In this document: positions 17,433 through 25,138 of the stretch, one piece after another
Layout: the number at the start of each line of letters is the position of its first letter
How positions within the stretch are numbered: the stretch's first letter is position 1
NCBI RefSeq assembly: GCF_016741875.1
Contig: NZ_JAERRF010000001.1
Span: forward strand, 482,981-546,980
Source of the DNA: Streptomyces coffeae
GTDB taxonomy: Bacteria > Actinomycetota > Actinomycetes > Streptomycetales > Streptomycetaceae
Direction: 5' to 3'
Length of the DNA stretch: 64,000 nucleotides
The notes under the pieces: generated by a model
What the model was told of the DNA's origin: nothing
The model's input: the letters and a program-made list of their open reading frames with translations, nothing else
Database searches by the model: none
Translations under genes and position numbers: made by a program

Positions 17433-18845
17433 TCATCCGGTGGCCGTCCGCTTCAGTGCGGACCGCTTCAGAGCGCGGGCCCGGCGGGCGACCCGGCGCA
17501 CCGCCTCGTTGCGCGGGATGAAGGCCAGTTGGGACGGGACCGCGCCGGGCAGGGCGAGCGCGGTGAGCCTGCGGCGCTTGAAGTAGCGCCAGGTGTGGGA
17601 GTCCAGATGGGCCGACAGATAGCGCTCGGCGGCCGGGCGCAGTCCGGGGTAGATCTTGGCCTGCATGCAGAAGCCGACCGCGGAGACCAGTCCGGTCAGC
17701 CGCCGTCCGGCGCGCTCGTCGACCGGTTGGCCGCCGGCGGCCACCGCGCGGTGGTCCTCCAGGTCGGGCAGCAGCGCGTCCACGATGGTCACCGGCATCC
17801 GGTTGCTGTTCTGGTACGGCGACAGCCGCTCCAGCAGCACCTCGGTACCGATCCGGGCGACGGGGAGTCCGTAGAAGACGCTCGCGGTGAGCAGCGCGGT
17901 GGAGAAGCAGCCGACCACCAGGGCCGGGCGCATCCGCTGGTACAGCACCTCGGCCAGCACCGGGGTGTCCAGCACGGTCAGCTCCGCGCCCAGCTCCGCC
18001 GCCTTCTTCTCCAGCAGCCGCGACCAGCGGGCCGGGGCGGTGGGGTGCGGTTTGAAGACGACCGTGCGGTGGCCGAGGGCCACCGCGCCGCGCAGCATCC
18101 GCACATGGAGCTCTTCCTCCTCCTGCGGAGTGAGGATGTCCAGCGCGGACAGATACTGGCCGAGCATCAGCGCCGGTCCGGCACCGGTGGCGATCTGCTC
18201 ACTCGCGGAGGCCACACCGCGCGGGGCGGCTTCGGAGACCTCGGCGAGCACCTTGGTGAACACCTCGGTCGGCAGGATCTCCGGCTCCACACCGAACTCG
18301 GTGAGCAGCAGCGGCCGCAGCCCCGGCACCAGGTCCAGATGGAGCAGCCGCCGGATCCGGGTGCCGATCAGCGGATCCAGCTTGTTGCGGGTCGGGCCGT
18401 AGCTCATCAGGCCGTCGGCGTAGACGTCGATGGGCGCGCCCTGGAAGACATTGGCGACCGCCATCGCCGGGTTGACCTGGATGGACTCCAGGACCAGTTC
18501 GATGTCGTCGTCGCCGAGGTTCCACAGCAGCCGCAGATGGCGCTCCCACAGGGGGGCGTCGTCGGAGCGCGGGGACCAGCCGCCGGGGTGGAACGGGCTG
18601 ATCGTCTCGTTCCAGGACAGCACCCGGTCGAAGCGGCCGCGCAGCCGCTCGAAGCCGGGCATGTCATCCACGGCCGGGGTGGTCTCCGGGGTCGCCGCGT
18701 TGTTGCTGATGAGCAGCAGCCGGCGGTCGGCCGGTTCGATGCTCTGCGCGTCGATGGCGGCCGCGAGGGTCGCCGCCCCGTAGAGGGTCGAGGCGAGGAA
18801 GATCTGGGTGCGCTTACGGGCGGCGCGGGGGGTGTAGCCGGACAT
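17433..18845 (-). CDS. Polysialyltransferase-like protein (alpha-2,8-polysialyltransferase family)
   Basis: A 470-residue cytoplasmic protein that I place with the bacterial polysialyltransferase (POLYST) family on the basis of the N-terminal QIFLASTLYGAATLAAAID, the central RTVVFKPHPTAPARW (HP motif of the family) and VVGCFSTALLTASVFYGLPVARIG (a serine-containing nucleotide-sugar site in relatives). It would extend a nonulosonic acid chain from a CMP-sugar. The ATG overlaps the stop of the GT2 gene, so the two are translated together. The ribosome site lies inside the GT2 gene. Confidence 0.75.
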   Translation of the reverse strand: MSGYTPRAARKRTQIFLASTLYGAATLAAAIDAQSIEPADRRLLLISNNAATPETTPAVDDMPGFERLRGRFDRVLSWNETISPFHPGGWSPRSDDAPLWERHLRLLWNLGDDDIELVLESIQVNPAMAVANVFQGAPIDVYADGLMSYGPTRNKLDPLIGTRIRRLLHLDLVPGLRPLLLTEFGVEPEILPTEVFTKVLAEVSEAAPRGVASASEQIATGAGPALMLGQYLSALDILTPQEEEELHVRMLRGAVALGHRTVVFKPHPTAPARWSRLLEKKAAELGAELTVLDTPVLAEVLYQRMRPALVVGCFSTALLTASVFYGLPVARIGTEVLLERLSPYQNSNRMPVTIVDALLPDLEDHRAVAAGGQPVDERAGRRLTGLVSAVGFCMQAKIYPGLRPAAERYLSAHLDSHTWRYFKRRRLTALALPGAVPSQLAFIPRNEAVRRVARRARALKRSALKRTATG

Positions 18846-19819
18846 CAGGCCGCCACCTCCGGCGCCGGGCGGCGCTTGACTCGCCGCAGCCGTGCGGCGC
18901 GCTCGTAGTCCATGGAATCCAGCGCGTCCTTCAGTACGTCCTGGGGCATGCGTTTCATCGCGGCCGCCGACAGGGAACGGAGTTTCCTGGCCACTTGGGG
19001 TTCGAATCTTTCGATGTTTCCGAGGTGATGGGAAATGATTGCGCAATAGGTGCGGACGGCCTTCGGCAGCAGGGTGTCGGCATCCCGGTCCCGGGCCGTT
19101 TCCTCGATGACCTGATCGAATGCGCGAATGAAGTCCAGCTGGCGCACATCGCCGATCTGCGTGAGTGACGAGGAAACCCCGCGGCGGTAGAACACTCCGT
19201 GCAGTCCGAGCACGGCGAACGTGCGCGCCTCACGGTGCAGCCGCCAGATCCAGGGCCGGTCCTCGGCGGTGCGCAGCCCGTCGGTGAAGTGCAGCAGCCC
19301 CTGGTCCAGCAGCCGCCGGTGGTACATGCCCGCCCAGGCGTAGGGATAGTCGACGGAGGTGGAGCGGTCGGCGGGCAGGATCGCGTCCCGCGGGTCCATC
19401 ACCACCCCGCGCAGGCCGTGCGGCGCCCGGGCGATCGAGCGCGCGCGGGCGGTGCACTGGACATGGTCGGTGCGGACGAAGTCACACCCCAAGTCCTCCA
19501 TGGCGGCGAGGAGTTGGGCGTAGTACCCGGGAGCCAGCCAGTCGTCGCCGTCGAGGAACGTCAGGTACTCGCCGCGGGCCGCGTCCAGCCCCGTATTGCG
19601 CGCGGTGGCGAGCCCGCCGTTCTTCTCGTGCCGTACGTAGACGGCCCCCGGCAGCTCGCGCTCGGCGCGCTCCAGGATCTCCGGCGTCCCGTCGGTGGCA
19701 CAGTCGTCGACGAGAATGAATTCGAAGTCCTCGCGCGCGTTCGCACGCAGGCTTCTGAGCGTGTCAGGGGCATAGGTCTGCACGTTGTAGAACGGCACGA
19801 TGACGGAGAGCTTAACCAC
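18845..19819 (-). CDS. GT2 family glycosyltransferase
   Basis: A 324-residue GT-A glycosyltransferase with LSVIVPFYNVQTYAPDTLRSL, the DDCATDGT nucleotide-sugar site, the FLDGDDW DxD motif and a late AEDRPWIWRLH that matches the ED acceptor motif of this family. It has no membrane segment. It is first in a two-gene operon with the polysialyltransferase-like gene and probably adds the second sugar of the wall polymer repeat or its linkage unit. The GTG start faces the divergent DUF6716-like gene. The last third of the gene has noticeably lower GC than the first. Confidence 0.83.
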   Translation of the reverse strand: MVKLSVIVPFYNVQTYAPDTLRSLRANAREDFEFILVDDCATDGTPEILERAERELPGAVYVRHEKNGGLATARNTGLDAARGEYLTFLDGDDWLAPGYYAQLLAAMEDLGCDFVRTDHVQCTARARSIARAPHGLRGVVMDPRDAILPADRSTSVDYPYAWAGMYHRRLLDQGLLHFTDGLRTAEDRPWIWRLHREARTFAVLGLHGVFYRRGVSSSLTQIGDVRQLDFIRAFDQVIEETARDRDADTLLPKAVRTYCAIISHHLGNIERFEPQVARKLRSLSAAAMKRMPQDVLKDALDSMDYERAARLRRVKRRPAPEVAA

Positions 19820-19898
19820 GCGGGTGACGCTAGGTCGCCGTCTGGCATTCGTCTTGACCAGAGCAGTACCTCAAGGTGAACGAAGAACGTCGGAACGG

Positions 19899-19952
19899 TT
19901 AACCCGCTCTTCCCGCCAGCCGATTCGCCAATCGTCGACGCGCTGTTAACCC
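19899..19952. promoter_or_regulatory. Paired GTTAACCC boxes in the divergent wall-polymer promoter
   Basis: Two identical GTTAACCC octamers (19899-19906 and 19945-19952), each containing the palindrome GTTAAC, lie 46 bp apart start to start in the 187-bp region between the two arms of the cluster. TTAA is rare in this DNA, so the pair may be operator or promoter elements. Confidence 0.4.
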
Positions 19953-20006
19953 TTTGTTGCTCCGGCGTTGGGCCGTGAATCGAAATCGCTTCCTAGCGTC
20001 TTCGGC

Positions 20007-21362
20007 GTGTCCTCACCTATCCCTACATCCCCGCGAGTGGCCGTGCTCGCCGACTCCGACACCCGGTGGAAATGGGGCGCGCTCACCGCACAGCGCCTCG
20101 TCCCGGATGACTCGGAGGCGGGCCGCCGCCTGGACGGTTTTCTGCTGCGCGGCCGCGCGACGCCGACCGTCCGGCAGCTCGCCGAGGTGGGGGTGCGCGC
20201 CGACGCGCTGCGCGAGGTGACCGGCACCGAATTCGTCCGCGCGATGGACCGTGAACACTACGACGTGATCGTGCTCTCCCTGGTCGGGGGTGCCGTCCAG
20301 GCCATGGTGCACGGTCTGGCCCACGCCTGGCGCGGCGCCGCCCGCCGCCCCGTGGTCGTCACCGGCTATGTCGGCGTGGTCTACGAGAAGCTGGCCGACG
20401 GTCTGCTGCTGCGCCACGGCGCCGATGTCGTGCTCGCCAACTCCCGCCATGACGCGGAGCGGTTCCGCGAGGTCTACCGGGGCGTGGGCGCCTCGGCGGA
20501 CAGCGTCGTGGAGTGCGCGCTGCCGTTCCTCGGCGGCGCCCGCTACGACGAGAAGGCCCGGCTCGGCCGTGCCCACCCCGGCGGCACCGTGGTCTTCGCC
20601 GTCCAGCCGTCCGTGCCCGACAACCGCGCCGACCGCACCTATCTGCTGCGCCGCGCGGTGGAGCACGCCCGCCGCCACCCCGACCGCGAGGTGGTGGTCA
20701 AGCTGCGCAGCAAGCCCGGCGAGCACACCACCCATATCGAGGAGCTTCCCTACCAGAAGCTGATCGACCGGCTCGGCGACGGCGTCCCCGCCAACTTCCG
20801 TCTGGCGTACGGGAACATGGGCGAGGTCCTGGACACTGCCGACCTGCTGGTCACGGTCAGCTCCACGGCCGCGCTGGAGTCCCTGCACCGGGGTGTGCCC
20901 ACCGCCGTCCTCACCGATCTGGGGATCCGCGAGGCGCTGGGCAACCACCACTTCCTCGGCTCCGGCTGCCTGGCCTCCTGGGACCAGCTGGACGCCGGAC
21001 ACCGGCCCGAGCCCGACCCCGCGTGGCTGGCCCGTCAGGGCGTCGCCGCCGACGGGCCGTACGAGACCTGGTTCGACGCCGCCCGGGACCGGGTCGCCGA
21101 ACTGGCCGCCGCGGACACCCTGCCGCCGCTCGACCCCTACTACACCCGCGCCACCGCCCCCGGCTATCTGCCCGGACGGCTCGCCCGCTACGGCTTCGAG
21201 CCGGACGGACGGCCCCGCCCCGGTGCCACCCCCGAGGACGAGGCCCGGGTCGGGGGTCTGCGCCGGGTGGTGCGCCACACGATGCGCGAGGCGGCCCGCG
21301 GCGCCTACCGCCACGGCGTACAGCGTGTGGCCCCCGTCATCCGTCGGATGGGGGAGCTGTGA
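20007..21362 (+). CDS. DUF6716-like putative glycosyltransferase of the nonulosonic acid cluster
   Basis: A 451-residue protein starting at GTG. It opens with VAVLADSDTRWKWGALTAQRL and has GYVGVVYEKLADGLLLRHGADVVLANSRHDAERF. A C-terminal half follows that looks like a GT-B nucleotide-sugar domain (EVVVKLRSKPGEH, DTADLLVTVSSTAALESLHRGVPTAVLTDLG, comparable to the polysialyltransferase HP and S motifs). I recognise it as a conserved partner in actinobacterial nonulosonic acid loci. An exact reaction cannot be given. It is first in the operon leading to the CMP-sugar synthetase gene. Confidence 0.65.
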   Translation: MSSPIPTSPRVAVLADSDTRWKWGALTAQRLVPDDSEAGRRLDGFLLRGRATPTVRQLAEVGVRADALREVTGTEFVRAMDREHYDVIVLSLVGGAVQAMVHGLAHAWRGAARRPVVVTGYVGVVYEKLADGLLLRHGADVVLANSRHDAERFREVYRGVGASADSVVECALPFLGGARYDEKARLGRAHPGGTVVFAVQPSVPDNRADRTYLLRRAVEHARRHPDREVVVKLRSKPGEHTTHIEELPYQKLIDRLGDGVPANFRLAYGNMGEVLDTADLLVTVSSTAALESLHRGVPTAVLTDLGIREALGNHHFLGSGCLASWDQLDAGHRPEPDPAWLARQGVAADGPYETWFDAARDRVAELAAADTLPPLDPYYTRATAPGYLPGRLARYGFEPDGRPRPGATPEDEARVGGLRRVVRHTMREAARGAYRHGVQRVAPVIRRMGEL

Positions 21363-21403
21363 CCACCGCTGTGACCACCTCGATCAGCACTGAAGGAGCC
21401 GCG

Positions 21404-22630
21404 ATGCCCACCTCCGCCGACCGGCGAGTACTCGCCGTGATCCCCGCCCGCGGCGGGTCCAAGGGCGTCCCCGCCAAGAACCTCGCCGCCGTGGGAGGCG
21501 TGCCGCTGGTGGCGCGCGCCGTCCGGGAGTGCCGGGCCAGCCGCCTGGTGACGGACGTGGTCGTCTCCACCGACGACTCCGGGATCGCCGCCGCGGCCCG
21601 CGGCGCGGGCGCCGAGGTCGTCCAGCGTCCCCCGGCCATCGCGGGCGACACCGCCACCAGCGAGGCCGCGGTGATCCACGCCATGGACGCCTACGAGGCG
21701 CTCGGCGGTGGTCCGGTGGACGTGGTGTTGCTGGTGCAGTGCACCAGCCCGTTCCTGGTGCGCGAGGACATCGACGGGGTCGCCGCGGCGGTGGTGGAGA
21801 AGGGCGCCGACAGCGCCCTGACGGTCGCCCCCTTCCACGGCTTCGTCTGGCGCGAGGGCGAGCAGGAAAGTGACGTGACCGCCCCGATCCCTGCCGCCGC
21901 GGGCGGCTCGGGCGTGAACCACGACAAGGCGTACCGGCCGCGCCGTCAGGACCGCCCCCAGGACTTCCTGGAGACCGGCGCCGCCTACGCGATGGACGCG
22001 CGCGGCTTCCGCGAGGCCGGACACCGCTTCTTCGGCCGCACCGAGCTGGTGCGCACCGACGCCGCCCGGGTGCTGGAGGTCGACGACCCGCACGACCTGG
22101 CCCGCGCCCGCGCCCTGGCCCCGCTGCTGGACGCGGACCGGCCGGGCTCCCTCCCCACCCGCGAGGACATCGACGCGGTGGTACTCGACTTCGACGGCAC
22201 CCAGACCGACGACAGGGTGCTGATCGACTCCGAAGGACGCGAACTCGTCGCCGTGCACCGCGGCGACGGGCTCGGGATCGCCGCCCTGCGCCGAGCGGAG
22301 CTGGCGCTGCTGATCCTGTCCACGGAAAAGAACCCGGTCGTCGCCGCACGGGCCCGCAAACTCCAGGTCCCCGTGCTCCACGGCATCGACCGAAAAGATC
22401 TCGCACTGAAGCAGTGGTGCGAGGAGCAGGGCATCGCGCCGGAGCGCGTGCTCTACGTCGGCAACGACGTCAACGACCTCCCGTGCTTCGGCCTTGTCGG
22501 CTGGCCCGTGGCGGTCGCAGGTGCGCACGACGTCGTGCGCGGCGCCGCACGTGCGGTCACCTCCACCCCCGGTGGTGACGGCGCGATCCGCGAGATCGCC
22601 TCGTGGATTCTCGGAAAGGAACTGTCTTAG
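21404..22630 (+). CDS. Fused CMP-nonulosonate synthetase (NeuA-type) and HAD phosphatase (KdsC-type)
   Basis: A 408-residue bifunctional protein. Residues about 1-240 are a cytidylyltransferase: VIPARGGSKGVPAKNL (CTP site), LVQCTSPFL, and ETGAAYAM. Residues about 255-400 are a HAD phosphatase of the KdsC class: LDFDGTQTDD (nucleophile and acid Asp), ILSTE, and VLYVGNDVNDLPCF. The phosphatase would remove the 9-phosphate and the synthetase would activate the sugar with CTP. The same pairing occurs in animal CMP-sialate synthetase. The ATG at 21404 has GAAGGAG five bases upstream; a GTG at 21359 is less likely. The stop overlaps the start of the synthase gene. Confidence 0.85.
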   Translation: MPTSADRRVLAVIPARGGSKGVPAKNLAAVGGVPLVARAVRECRASRLVTDVVVSTDDSGIAAAARGAGAEVVQRPPAIAGDTATSEAAVIHAMDAYEALGGGPVDVVLLVQCTSPFLVREDIDGVAAAVVEKGADSALTVAPFHGFVWREGEQESDVTAPIPAAAGGSGVNHDKAYRPRRQDRPQDFLETGAAYAMDARGFREAGHRFFGRTELVRTDAARVLEVDDPHDLARARALAPLLDADRPGSLPTREDIDAVVLDFDGTQTDDRVLIDSEGRELVAVHRGDGLGIAALRRAELALLILSTEKNPVVAARARKLQVPVLHGIDRKDLALKQWCEEQGIAPERVLYVGNDVNDLPCFGLVGWPVAVAGAHDVVRGAARAVTSTPGGDGAIREIASWILGKELS

Positions 22631-23562
22631 TGAGCTCCATCTCTCGCCTCCGCACCCTCGGTGACAAGACCGCCGGGCCCGGCCAGCCGGTTTACGTCAC
22701 CGGTGAGATCGGCATCAACCACAACGGCGACCTGGAGAACGCGTTCAAGCTGATCGACGTGGCCGCCGACGCGGGCTGCGACGCGGTCAAGTTCCAGAAG
22801 CGAACCCCGGAGATCTGCACCCCGCGCGACCAGTGGGACATCGAGCGCGACACCCCCTGGGGCCGGATGACCTACATCGACTACCGCCACCGCGTGGAGT
22901 TCGGTGAGGACGAGTACCGCGCCATCGACGAGCACTGCAAGAAGCGCGGTATCGACTGGTTCGCCTCCCCGTGGGACACCGAGGCCGTCGCCTTCCTGGA
23001 GAAGTTCGACGTCCCGGCCCACAAGGTGGCCTCCGCCTCGCTGACCGACGACGAGCTGCTGCGCGCCCTGCGCGCGACCGGCCGCACGATCATCCTGTCG
23101 ACGGGCATGTCCACCCCCAAGCAGATCCGCCACGCGGTCGAGGTGCTGGGCAGCGACAACATCCTGCTCTGCCACGCCACTTCCACCTACCCGGCCAAGG
23201 CCGAGGAGCTCAACCTGCGCGTGATCAACACGCTCCAGGGCGAGTACCCCAACGTGCCGATCGGCTACTCCGGCCACGAGACCGGTCTCCAGACCACCCT
23301 GGCCGCCGTCGCGCTCGGCGCGACCTTCATCGAGCGCCACATCACCCTGGACCGCGCCATGTGGGGCTCGGACCAGGCCGCCTCGGTGGAGCCGCAGGGC
23401 CTCCAGCGCCTCGTCCGTGACATCCGCGTGGTCGAGGAGTCGCTGGGCGACGGCATCAAGAAGGTCTACGAGAGCGAGCTCGGCCCGATGAAGAAGCTGC
23501 GCCGGGTCCCGGGCGTCATCGCCGAGGGCGAGGCCGCCGAGCGCGAGCCCGTCGCGGTCTGA
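22630..23562 (+). CDS. NeuB-type nonulosonic acid (Kdn/sialic acid) synthase lacking SAF domain
   Basis: A 310-residue TIM-barrel synthase that condenses phosphoenolpyruvate with a hexose or its 6-phosphate. Motifs: VTGEIGINHNGDLENAFKLID, DAVKFQKRTPE, FASPWDTEAVAFLEKF, LSTGMSTPKQI, LLCHATSTYPA, and PIGYSGHETG. The C-terminal antifreeze-like SAF domain of classical NeuB (about 345 residues in total) is missing. The GTG start overlaps the upstream stop by one base. With no NeuC epimerase nearby and a phosphatase fused to the synthetase, I infer a mannose-6-phosphate to Kdn-9-phosphate route. Confidence 0.85.
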   Translation: MSSISRLRTLGDKTAGPGQPVYVTGEIGINHNGDLENAFKLIDVAADAGCDAVKFQKRTPEICTPRDQWDIERDTPWGRMTYIDYRHRVEFGEDEYRAIDEHCKKRGIDWFASPWDTEAVAFLEKFDVPAHKVASASLTDDELLRALRATGRTIILSTGMSTPKQIRHAVEVLGSDNILLCHATSTYPAKAEELNLRVINTLQGEYPNVPIGYSGHETGLQTTLAAVALGATFIERHITLDRAMWGSDQAASVEPQGLQRLVRDIRVVEESLGDGIKKVYESELGPMKKLRRVPGVIAEGEAAEREPVAV

Positions 23563-23573
23563 GGCACCTCGAC

Positions 23574-24971
23574 GTGAACCCACCGGCCGGTGAGACCGGC
23601 CCGCGCCCGGAGACGGCGGGCGGCCCCGAGCACTCGGGGGCCGCTCGCCGGTTCCGGGCCCTGCCCTTGGACGGTGCGATGCCCTCCGTGGACGGTGCGA
23701 TGCCCGCCGCCCCCTCCTCCCCCCTGAGCACCCTCGCCTTCGTGGAGAGCCCGGTCCAGCTGCTGAACGTGCTGGAGTGGGCGTACGCGGACGCGCTGCG
23801 CGGTACGGCACCGGCCACGTCCGGTGGTTCCGACAGCTCCGGTGGTTCCGATGCGTCCGCCGCGGCGCCGGACCGGCTGCCACCGCTGGGCGACGCGCTG
23901 GACCTCACCGTGGTGGTGCTCTCCCCGCACGATCCGATGACCCGTGGCCAGCTGCGCCGGATGGCCGAGCTCGCCCGGGACGAGAGCATCACGGTGCGCT
24001 GGGAGAACGCGCGCGGCGGGGCGGGCGCCCCGCTGAAGACCATCGGCGGACTGCGCGGACCGCTGCGCCGCGCCGGGCGGATCGTCATCGGCGATCCCTT
24101 CTCGCGCTACGTCCAGCTGCTGCTGACCCTCACCCGCGCCCGCGACCTGGTCGTGGTGGACGACGGCACGGCCACCATGGAGTTCATCTCCCAGCTCGCC
24201 AACGGGGAGCGGCTGGAGCGCTGGCACCGCCGCGGCAGCAGCCGAGGGGCGCGCGACATGGTCTTCGCGCCGGTGTCCGCCACCGCACGCCGTCGGCTCA
24301 CCCCGGGCAACAAGCGCCGGGTCGAGGTCTTCAGCTCCATGCCGGTCGAGCCGCCCGCGGGGGTGACCGTCATCGCCAACGACTTCGCCTGGACCCGCTC
24401 CCGCTTCGGCCCGCCCCGACTCACCCGCGGCACCGATCTGGTGGGCACCTCCCTGGTGGAGACCGGGGTGGTGGACCTCGAGCGCTATCTGGAGGCGGTC
24501 GCCGCCCTGGCCCGTACCCACGGCGCCACCCGCTACTTCGCCCACCGCCGGGAGAGCACCGAGAAGCTGCACCGGGTCTCGTCCGAGGTGGGGCTGGAGA
24601 TCGTACGGCCGGATCTGCCGCTGGAGCTGATAGCGCGCCGGGGCCCCATCGGCCACACCATCGTGAGCTTTCCCTCGACCGTGGTGCACACCCTGCCGCT
24701 GGCGCTGGTGGGCACCGGGGTGCAGGTCGCCGTCTGCGATGTGGACCCGGCCTGGCTGACGAGCGACGCCTCACCGCGCGCCCAGGGGTTCCTGTCGGGT
24801 GTCACCGGCACCGCCCGGGACGTCCAGCGGCTGAGCCCGGCGCCGTCGGTCACGGTGCCGCAGCCCTCGCCCCCGGCGCCCGGCCCTTCGTCGGCTCCGG
24901 CACCGCAGACGCCGCCCGCGTCCTCCCCGGGGAGACCCGCGGCCCCCGGGACCGCGATGGCAGCTTCCTGA
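23574..24971 (+). CDS. Putative sialyl/Kdn-polymer transferase-like protein
   Basis: A 465-residue protein with a variable N terminus, then TLAFVESPVQLLNVLEWA at about residue 52. This SPVQLLN segment resembles the start of polysialyltransferase-like proteins. Further conserved-looking parts are DLVVVDDGTATMEF and RYFAHRRESTEKLHRV, followed by GHTIVSFPSTVVHTLPLAL, which fits the HP and S motifs of that family. The tail is proline/alanine rich. The start is uncertain between GTG 23574 and later ATGs near 23681 and 23701. It is last in the nonulosonic acid operon and may be a second polymerase or capping enzyme. Confidence 0.6.
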   Translation: MNPPAGETGPRPETAGGPEHSGAARRFRALPLDGAMPSVDGAMPAAPSSPLSTLAFVESPVQLLNVLEWAYADALRGTAPATSGGSDSSGGSDASAAAPDRLPPLGDALDLTVVVLSPHDPMTRGQLRRMAELARDESITVRWENARGGAGAPLKTIGGLRGPLRRAGRIVIGDPFSRYVQLLLTLTRARDLVVVDDGTATMEFISQLANGERLERWHRRGSSRGARDMVFAPVSATARRRLTPGNKRRVEVFSSMPVEPPAGVTVIANDFAWTRSRFGPPRLTRGTDLVGTSLVETGVVDLERYLEAVAALARTHGATRYFAHRRESTEKLHRVSSEVGLEIVRPDLPLELIARRGPIGHTIVSFPSTVVHTLPLALVGTGVQVAVCDVDPAWLTSDASPRAQGFLSGVTGTARDVQRLSPAPSVTVPQPSPPAPGPSSAPAPQTPPASSPGRPAAPGTAMAAS

Positions 24972-25051
24972 CAGCGTCGCTCGGACGGCCGTGTGGCCCT
25001 TCTCACGACAAAGCAGGCTGTTATACCCCCTGACTAGGGAGATCATGCACC

Positions 25052-25073
25052 GGGAGGGGTACTTTTCCCTCCC
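25052..25073 (+). terminator. Weak hairpin ending the wall-polymer operon
   Basis: GGGAGGG and CCCTCCC form a 7-bp stem with an AT-rich loop about 80 bp after the last gene of the cluster. Confidence 0.35.
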
Positions 25074-25138
25074 CGATCCGGTTGAAGTTTTGTTGATCGA
25101 CATTCGGGCGACCCGGTTGCCGTTCTACGCTTCTTCAG

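Noticed and set aside
15996..18908. A 970-codon plus-strand frame antisense to the acyltransferase and polysialyltransferase-like genes
   Set aside because: Composition is Arg/Gln/Gly/Glu-rich and featureless, while the minus strand carries clear membrane and family motifs.
18995..19025. A GGTTCGAATC string like the T-arm of a tRNA
   Set aside because: It lies inside the GT2 coding sequence and no acceptor, D or anticodon arms can be formed around it.
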